Translations under genes and position numbers: made by a program | DNA from: Maribacter aquimaris | GTDB lineage: Bacteria; Bacteroidota; Bacteroidia; Flavobacteriales; Flavobacteriaceae | Assembly: GCF_014596745.1 (NCBI RefSeq) | Contig: NZ_JABTCF010000001.1 | Location: forward strand, 186,001 to 250,000 | Direction of reading: 5' to 3' | Length of the DNA stretch: 64,000 nt | Notes under the pieces: generated by a model | Database searches by the model: none | Seen by the model: only the letters and a program-made list of their open reading frames with translations | What the model was told of the DNA's origin: nothing | In this document: positions 59,378-64,000 of the stretch, piece by piece | How positions within the stretch are numbered: position 1 is the stretch's first letter | Layout of the letters: every line of letters starts with the position of its first letter

Positions 59378-60265
59378 TTATGCGGTTTTCGAGTCAAACC
59401 ACCACAGAATAATCCGGCTTTTCTTATTTCCCTGTGCCATGGGAATGATATGGTAATCCGCCTTTGCTTTTTTTAGTTGTTTTTCAATCTTAAGGAGGTT
59501 TTCCGCCTTGGCGACCAGACTGGAAAATACGCGTACCTGATCTTTGAACACCAAACTTTCCTTGATCAATCGTTTTATGAAGAGCGCCTCCCCACCATTA
59601 CACCAGAGTTCATTCGCTTGTCCCTCGAAATTAAGCCTGAGTTCGTGTTTGTTGATGCCACCTTCCAAATTCCTAAGTTTTCTAAACGAACCTCTTTGGG
59701 CTTCTTCCTTAGTGCTGTGGAAGGGTGGATTGCAAATGGTAAAATCAAATTGCTCCCCGGGTTGGATAATATCCTTAAAGAGATACCCCTTATTCCCTTG
59801 GTGACGCACCTCGACGCGATCTTGTAAGGTTTTGGTGGATTCTATGTTCGCTTTCGCTATGGCTACGGCTTTGGAATCACTCTCCGAACCTACCATAGTC
59901 CAATTGAAATGTTGGGCTCCCAGAATACAATAGATACCGTTAGCGCCCGTGCCAATATCCAGTCCGCATAATTCGGCACCGACATCCATGCCAAATTTTT
60001 CCGAAAGAAAATCTCGTAAATGCAAGAGATAATCCAATCGTCCTGGAATAGGAGGGATGAGATACCCTTCTGGCAATCCGTAATCGGTGAGTTTAAAATC
60101 GGCCAAGAGTATCGCTTTATTCAAAGTATATACCGCCTGGGAAACACTAAAATCAATGGTCTCCTCTCCAGTAGGGTTCAAAACGATATACTTTTTCAAT
60201 TCAGCATGGTGCGCTACCAATCTTTTTAGATCGTATCGTTCACCATATGGATTTTGTGGATGCAT
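59378..60265 (-). CDS. rlmF: 23S rRNA (adenine-N6)-methyltransferase RlmF
   Basis: 295 residues. It starts MHPQNPYGERYDLKRLV, as in RlmF family members. SAM motif CGLDIGTGANGIYCILG (about 110-126) and the catalytic ICNPPFHSTKEEA (NPPF). RlmF methylates one adenine of 23S rRNA. Monocistronic on the minus strand, pointing toward fabD. Confidence 0.92.
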   Translation of the reverse strand: MHPQNPYGERYDLKRLVAHHAELKKYIVLNPTGEETIDFSVSQAVYTLNKAILLADFKLTDYGLPEGYLIPPIPGRLDYLLHLRDFLSEKFGMDVGAELCGLDIGTGANGIYCILGAQHFNWTMVGSESDSKAVAIAKANIESTKTLQDRVEVRHQGNKGYLFKDIIQPGEQFDFTICNPPFHSTKEEAQRGSFRKLRNLEGGINKHELRLNFEGQANELWCNGGEALFIKRLIKESLVFKDQVRVFSSLVAKAENLLKIEKQLKKAKADYHIIPMAQGNKKSRIILWWFDSKTA

Positions 60266-60535
60266 AATGGCAAAGATATAGGATTTAGAAAGGCCAAACT
60301 TGAAAGTTTTGCCTGAATGGAACCTATGCCCATTAAAATTTCAATTCAAGGCCGATATGATCAAACAACCCTTTTTTTATTACAATTTCATTTCCATCTA
60401 GGACAAAAAATCATTAAAAGATCCAAAAAACCGACCATTTTTTAAGATTTTACGTTAAATATTCTTTGAGCCATTTTATAGCCTTTAATTTAGCCGCCGA
60501 TAAAGAATTAAGTTAAATAATTGAAATTTCAGAAT

Positions 60536-60964
60536 ATGAGTAAAGTAAAGGCCAACGATACGGTTAAAGTACACTACACAGGAAAATTAAGTAACGGTCA
60601 AGTTTTTGACAGCTCAGTGGATAGGGACCCTTTAGAGGTAACCTTGGGCCAAGGGGCCTTGATACCAGGTTTTGAAAAAGGCCTTATCGAAATGGAGGTC
60701 AATGAAAACAAAACAATTACCATTCCCAAGGAAGAGGCTTATGGTGAAGTACAAAAAGAACTTTTTCAAAAGGTAAGGAAAGAAGAGCTTCCTGAAGACA
60801 TGGTACCTGAAGTAGGTATGGGACTTATGGCTAAAAATCCCGATGGGACCGAGCAGCCTTTACGGGTAGCCGAAGTAAACGAGGCCGATATTATCATCGA
60901 TGCCAACCATCCCTTGGCTGGTCAAGATCTGACCTTTGAACTGCAAGTGGTTGAAATAAAATAG
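60536..60964 (+). CDS. SlyD-type FKBP peptidyl-prolyl isomerase
   Basis: 142 residues from ATG 60536 (MSKVKANDTVKVHYTGKL); an in-frame TTG at 60521 is not preferred. The FKBP core (KVHYTGKLSNGQVFDSS, LGQGALIPGFEKGL) is interrupted by an 'insert in flap' chaperone domain (GEVQKELFQKVRKEELPEDMVPEVGMGL, given as landmark positions about 72-100), as in SlyD. The His/Cys-rich nickel-binding tail of E. coli SlyD is absent. Cytoplasmic protein-folding helper, with its own terminator. Confidence 0.9.
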   Translation: MSKVKANDTVKVHYTGKLSNGQVFDSSVDRDPLEVTLGQGALIPGFEKGLIEMEVNENKTITIPKEEAYGEVQKELFQKVRKEELPEDMVPEVGMGLMAKNPDGTEQPLRVAEVNEADIIIDANHPLAGQDLTFELQVVEIK

Positions 60965-60995
60965 ATTCCATCAATACATACTATAGAAAAAAAAA

Positions 60996-61022
60996 GGAAG
61001 GCGGTTCGCCTTCTTTTTTTTT
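60996..61022 (+). terminator. Intrinsic terminator after the FKBP gene
   Basis: GAAGGCG (60997-61003) pairs with CGCCTTC (61007-61013) with a 3-nt loop and runs into nine T residues. Confidence 0.85.
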
Positions 61023-61159
61023 GCATATCAAGCGATTTACAAAACCAATATCCCCTAAGGGGAACCATAACCAACCGCTGTCGTTTTATTCTATCAAAAA
61101 TCCTTCTTTTAGACCAATAAAACCCTTCTTCCTACTAACTCTCTTTGGCTGAAATGTAT

Positions 61160-61167
61160 TAATTTTG
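61160..61167 (+). promoter_or_regulatory. -7 element of the universal stress protein gene
   Basis: TAATTTTG fits TAnnTTTG. Transcription would start near 61174, which rules out the in-frame codon at 61165 and supports ATG 61201. The short repeat CAATCAATACAATCAATACAA is in the leader (61178-61198). Confidence 0.5.
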
Positions 61168-61200
61168 ATTGTTCTACAATCAATACAATCAATACAAACC

Positions 61201-62007
61201 ATGAGTATCCTAGTTGCCACAAATTTTTCCAAACTATCTGAAAACGCTATTCTCTATGCAGCTTCCGTAGCGAAAAAACTTCATACCAAGCTAATACTAT
61301 ATAACGCCTTCAAACTTCCTATCCATGCTTCGAATGCCCGTTTGTCAGCAACATTTGTTGAGGGGTTAATCGAAAAGAACAGGAATAGATTGCACGAATC
61401 CGCCCAGGATTTATATCAAAAATTCGGCATTGAGGTAATTGTCGAAACCAGTTTTAGTAGTTTGGACCAGGAAGTGGACCATTTGATGAAAGTACATGAT
61501 TGCCGATTTTTAGTGATAGGGATGTCCCCTAAATCCATGGAACAAAATTTATTGGGAAACCCTGCAACGACCTTAATAAGTATGAAACGGTTTCCGGTTT
61601 TGGCCATTCCGATACATGCAAAGTTCACAGAATTCAAAAAAATACTGCTTGCTTGTGATTTGCTGGAAGATATCCCCGTTAAAACATTGGCCAAATTACG
61701 GCAATTAGCGGTTCAACTAAAATCGGAAGTCACTGTTTTTTATGTGGAGAAAGAACTTAACCAATTGAGGACGGTTACCCATGATTCCATTGATAAGGAA
61801 TTGGAAGATGTGACCTATTTTTATAAGAATGTACAATCGAATACGGTTATTGATGCCTTAGAAGAGGAAATCAAAAAATCACAGCCTGATTTATTGGTAA
61901 TGATGCCCAAAAAATATGGGTTCTGGGAGTCCATCATGCACAAGAGTAAAACAAGGGTAATGGCATCGGGATTGAATATTCCCTTATTGTCGATTCCAAT
62001 CAAATAG
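61201..62007 (+). CDS. Tandem-domain universal stress protein
   Basis: 268 residues from ATG 61201 (MSILVATNFSKLSENAILYA). Two UspA domains are joined: residues about 1-140 and 145-268. The first ends with the nucleotide-loop-like IGMSPKSMEQNLLGNPATTLISMKRFPVLAIP. The second, which ends VMMPKKYGFWESIMHKSKTRVMASGLNIPLLSIP, has a degenerate glycine-poor loop. Tandem Usp proteins of this size are common in Flavobacteriia and respond to stress or starvation by unknown means. Has its own promoter. Confidence 0.88.
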   Translation: MSILVATNFSKLSENAILYAASVAKKLHTKLILYNAFKLPIHASNARLSATFVEGLIEKNRNRLHESAQDLYQKFGIEVIVETSFSSLDQEVDHLMKVHDCRFLVIGMSPKSMEQNLLGNPATTLISMKRFPVLAIPIHAKFTEFKKILLACDLLEDIPVKTLAKLRQLAVQLKSEVTVFYVEKELNQLRTVTHDSIDKELEDVTYFYKNVQSNTVIDALEEEIKKSQPDLLVMMPKKYGFWESIMHKSKTRVMASGLNIPLLSIPIK

Positions 62008-62048
62008 TATTTGAAATCCTGTCTATCAAGATTACTTGGTATGCTTTA

Positions 62049-63425
62049 CTACCAACCGTCCAATACGCATTGCATGGTATACGGTTCTTTTTCCGACAGG
62101 GGTAATTCTTCCAATTGATCACCTAGATAATTACCACTGGCGAAGCCCGTGGTGTTCTTAAAACGGTACGACCAACAGTATCTAAGATTGGTATATTCCT
62201 CGGAATAGGTAACCAGATTATCGACCAATACGGCATTATCAAAATCAGAGAACGCCAAAAAGTACCCGAGGAACTTATTGCGTCGTACGTCGGCATCCGA
62301 ACTTTTATACATGTACATGCCACAATTGTTCATCACATTGTCATGTACGAACGTAATTCTGTTATGACCCTTATCGCCACCGTGGGAGTATTGGATATAC
62401 CCCAAACGACCGTTGGCGGATCCACTGAGCATGGTCACCGTATTCCGGGCGATAATGTTATGGGTCTTATGCCAGCTAACGATAGGTCCGTCAGTATATT
62501 CACTGCCATCACCTTGTTCCATCACATTATCAAGAATATAGACGTTCTCTCCCGTGGCATTGACAATATCACCACCCGAATTGTGATGGAAATAATTGTC
62601 CTGTATCAAAATATCCTCGTCCACACGACCCGGGCCTTCGATATCAATCCCAAATTGTGGCGAAGTACCTTTTATATGATGGATTTCATTGTCCTTTATT
62701 TCAATACGGACACCGCCAACAATGGATATTCCTTGACGTCTGTTGTTATAAATGTTGTTATCGACAAAAGTAACATCGTTGGAGTCGAGTACCAGTGAAC
62801 CATCCCCCGTGAGACTATGTATTTCCATGTTTTGGATCAAGACATTGTTATTGCCCCAAACGCAGATACCGTGTCCTTCATCATGGGCGGTCTTACCATC
62901 CTCGCGTGGGGTAAAAATATGGGTATCGCGTTCCCCTTTGATGACCCCATCACGTACGATGATATTATCGCCATTTAAGCGCAAGACACAGTAGTTCCAT
63001 TTATCATTGGTGTCGATGGTCAATACGGCACCTTCACTGAAAACGAATTCCGTATTCCCGAAAATATCAATACCCCCATAATATATATCATTGATATCCT
63101 CACCCACCAAATATTCACCGGCAGGCAATACCACCCGGGTGTAACCTTCGTCATGGGCCCAATCAATAGCCTCTTGTAGATTGGTAGTGGTCTTGGCCGC
63201 ATCGGTATTCGTATTCGGGATATCCCACCGGTCCAATTCGATCGTATATTCATTGACTGTCGGTATTTGAGGCAATTGGGCACTAAAAATCCGAATAGGC
63301 AAGCCTTCAGCATCCAAATCCTCCTGATCGGGAGTACTTGTTCCGTTTGCATCGGAATCATCATGGCTGCAAGAAGTATTAAAAATAAGGACAAAAATCA
63401 GTAGATAGTAAGAAAGGTGCTTCAT
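62049..63425 (-). CDS. Secreted right-handed parallel beta-helix lipoprotein
   Basis: 458 residues from the ATG encoding MKHLSYYLLIFVLIFNTSC, a lipoprotein signal with lipobox Cys at about 19; the in-frame ATG 19 codons earlier is rejected. After an acidic linker rich in Asp/Ser comes a parallel beta-helix (about 90-420) with the repeated 'xxxVxxNxIxx' ladder: VLIQNMEIHSLTG, VTFVDNNIYNNRRQGISIVGG, IEIKDNEIHHIKG, ILIQDNYFHHNSGG, VYILDNVMEQGDG and ITFVHDNVMNN. The pectate-lyase/polysaccharide-lyase shape is clear, but catalytic residues are not identifiable. It may degrade or bind polysaccharide. Confidence 0.8.
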   Translation of the reverse strand: MKHLSYYLLIFVLIFNTSCSHDDSDANGTSTPDQEDLDAEGLPIRIFSAQLPQIPTVNEYTIELDRWDIPNTNTDAAKTTTNLQEAIDWAHDEGYTRVVLPAGEYLVGEDINDIYYGGIDIFGNTEFVFSEGAVLTIDTNDKWNYCVLRLNGDNIIVRDGVIKGERDTHIFTPREDGKTAHDEGHGICVWGNNNVLIQNMEIHSLTGDGSLVLDSNDVTFVDNNIYNNRRQGISIVGGVRIEIKDNEIHHIKGTSPQFGIDIEGPGRVDEDILIQDNYFHHNSGGDIVNATGENVYILDNVMEQGDGSEYTDGPIVSWHKTHNIIARNTVTMLSGSANGRLGYIQYSHGGDKGHNRITFVHDNVMNNCGMYMYKSSDADVRRNKFLGYFLAFSDFDNAVLVDNLVTYSEEYTNLRYCWSYRFKNTTGFASGNYLGDQLEELPLSEKEPYTMQCVLDGW

Positions 63426-63786
63426 GGGAATACTATAATCAAGGTTAAACGGAAACAACATCCATAAATCAATTTGTAACATGTCTGGATAAAGGTTGTA
63501 GCCATTATTTTAGAAACGTTTGCCTTATGAGTATAGTGTGAAAGATGGTATTTTTTCGATTAGATGCACCCTCAGGAAGACCCCCCGCTTCATTTAAGTT
63601 GACTATTTACCGCTATAAACGATAAGAACCCTGCTCTTGACACGCGCTTTGCCCATAATAATTAAAGTAAGTATCGGATGCGGTAAAACGATGTAACCGT
63701 CTAGCATAAAATGGAATAGCTTTAAAATAACAGTAGATAACCCCAGTGGCTAGACATAATTAATTGAAAAGAAACCAATTAAAATA
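63426..63786. other. Intergenic region between the beta-helix and cold-shock genes
   Basis: About 360 bp with no gene, tRNA or clear hairpin. The minus-strand promoter of the beta-helix gene must lie in its left part, but no exact TAnnTTTG was found. Confidence 0.35.
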
Positions 63787-63816
63787 TTGTCCGTCGGAAA
63801 AATGGCACCATCTTTG
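63787..63816 (+). promoter_or_regulatory. Complete-looking promoter of the cold-shock gene
   Basis: TTG at 63787-63789, exactly 19 bp, then CATCTTTG at 63809-63816 (one mismatch to TAnnTTTG). This is the best -33/-7 pair in the window and leaves an AT-rich leader of about 30 nt before ATG 63853. Confidence 0.6.
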
Positions 63817-63852
63817 CAAACAATAAATTATAATAAATTAAATTACATTACA

Positions 63853-64000
63853 ATGAGTAAAGGAACAGTAAAATTTTTCAACGACACAAAAGGTTTTGGA
63901 TTCATAACTGAAGAAGGAGTTGAAAAAGACCACTTTGTACACGTTTCAGGATTAGTAGACGAGATTCGTGAAGGCGACGAAGTTGAATTTGACCTTCAAG
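63853..64000 (+). CDS. Cold-shock protein CspA-like, 5' part only
   Basis: 49 codons before the window ends: MSKGTVKFFNDTKGFGFITE, with RNP-1 KGFGFI and RNP-2-like HFVHVSG, then LVDEIREGDEVEFDLQ. Standard short cold-shock protein (about 63-66 residues in full), RNA chaperone. Truncated only by the window border. Confidence 0.93.
   Translation, partial: MSKGTVKFFNDTKGFGFITEEGVEKDHFVHVSGLVDEIREGDEVEFDLQ

Overview
The window is a chromosome segment from a member of the Bacteroidota, most likely a marine Flavobacteriaceae. The basis is: moderate AT-richness (judged by eye); short intergenic gaps; many start sites preceded by the Bacteroidota -7 element TAnnTTTG with no recognisable Shine-Dalgarno; and a typical flavobacterial gene set (DUF983, DUF4251, a DtxR-FeoA fusion, a lipoprotein with a heavy-metal-binding domain, a GPH symporter paired with a GH94-like phosphorylase, DEAD-box pairs). 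No rRNA, tRNA, CRISPR array, prophage or transposase was seen.

Layout. 1-1.1 kb: two decayed genes, one clearly a GerW/YtfJ homologue with an in-frame stop. 1.3-3.1 kb: a cold-shock-domain protein and an EamA exporter. 3.2-11.4 kb: a sulfur/respiratory island. On the minus strand it has a Tat-exported molybdopterin oxidoreductase, a four-cluster ferredoxin and an NrfD quinone-interacting subunit (PsrABC-type). These are followed by two half-size YeeE/YedE sulfur permease proteins and two membrane-anchored rhodanese-like proteins. Both rhodanese-like proteins have lost the catalytic Cys, and each has only one Cys, the very last residue of an identical KKKKRKPEGGC tail. A 12-haem membrane cytochrome is transcribed divergently from a promoter region packed with four perfect palindromes. 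11.6-15.5 kb: an iron operon (DtxR regulator, membrane-anchored DtxR-FeoA fusion, FeoB split into G-domain and membrane domain) behind a DtxR-like box.

15.6-23.7 kb: DUF1080 protein, SLC12-type transporter, RluE-type pseudouridine synthase, a DgcA/DgcN-like D-glutamate pair, a membrane adenylate cyclase and a DUF4251 lipoprotein. 23.8-29.6 kb: an AraC regulator and two stress/redox operons (monooxygenase, Dps, aldo/keto reductase, thioredoxin-like; then nitroreductase and an MDR dehydrogenase). The two promoters share the same direct repeat, 21 bp apart and at the same distance from the -7 element, so they look like one regulon. 29.6-30.6 kb is a scar: three copies of an inverted-repeat element, an orphan signal peptide and a broken luciferase-like monooxygenase running in frame into a helicase gene. 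32.4-36.6 kb: a TetR-led aldehyde/electrophile operon (nitroreductase, MDR reductase, YqhD, DJ-1/PfpI).

36.8-49.4 kb: a small unknown protein, a cytochrome c lipoprotein, a large Asp-box propeller protein, an outer-membrane barrel, a metal-binding lipoprotein, the GPH/GH94 pair, a KefF/KefC-like pair and an EF-hand lipoprotein. 49.5-57.4 kb: an AraC gene with its own 21-bp direct repeats, a metallo-beta-lactamase-fold protein, a third AraC, DUF983, a degenerate DEAD-like single-domain protein, a J-KTSC fusion and two DEAD-box helicases. 57.5-64 kb: a VTT/DedA-like membrane protein, FabD, RlmF, a SlyD-type FKBP, a tandem universal stress protein, a beta-helix lipoprotein, and the start of a cold-shock protein cut by the window end.

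Functional assignments rest on motifs and family memory, not on searches. Regulatory calls are pattern matches.
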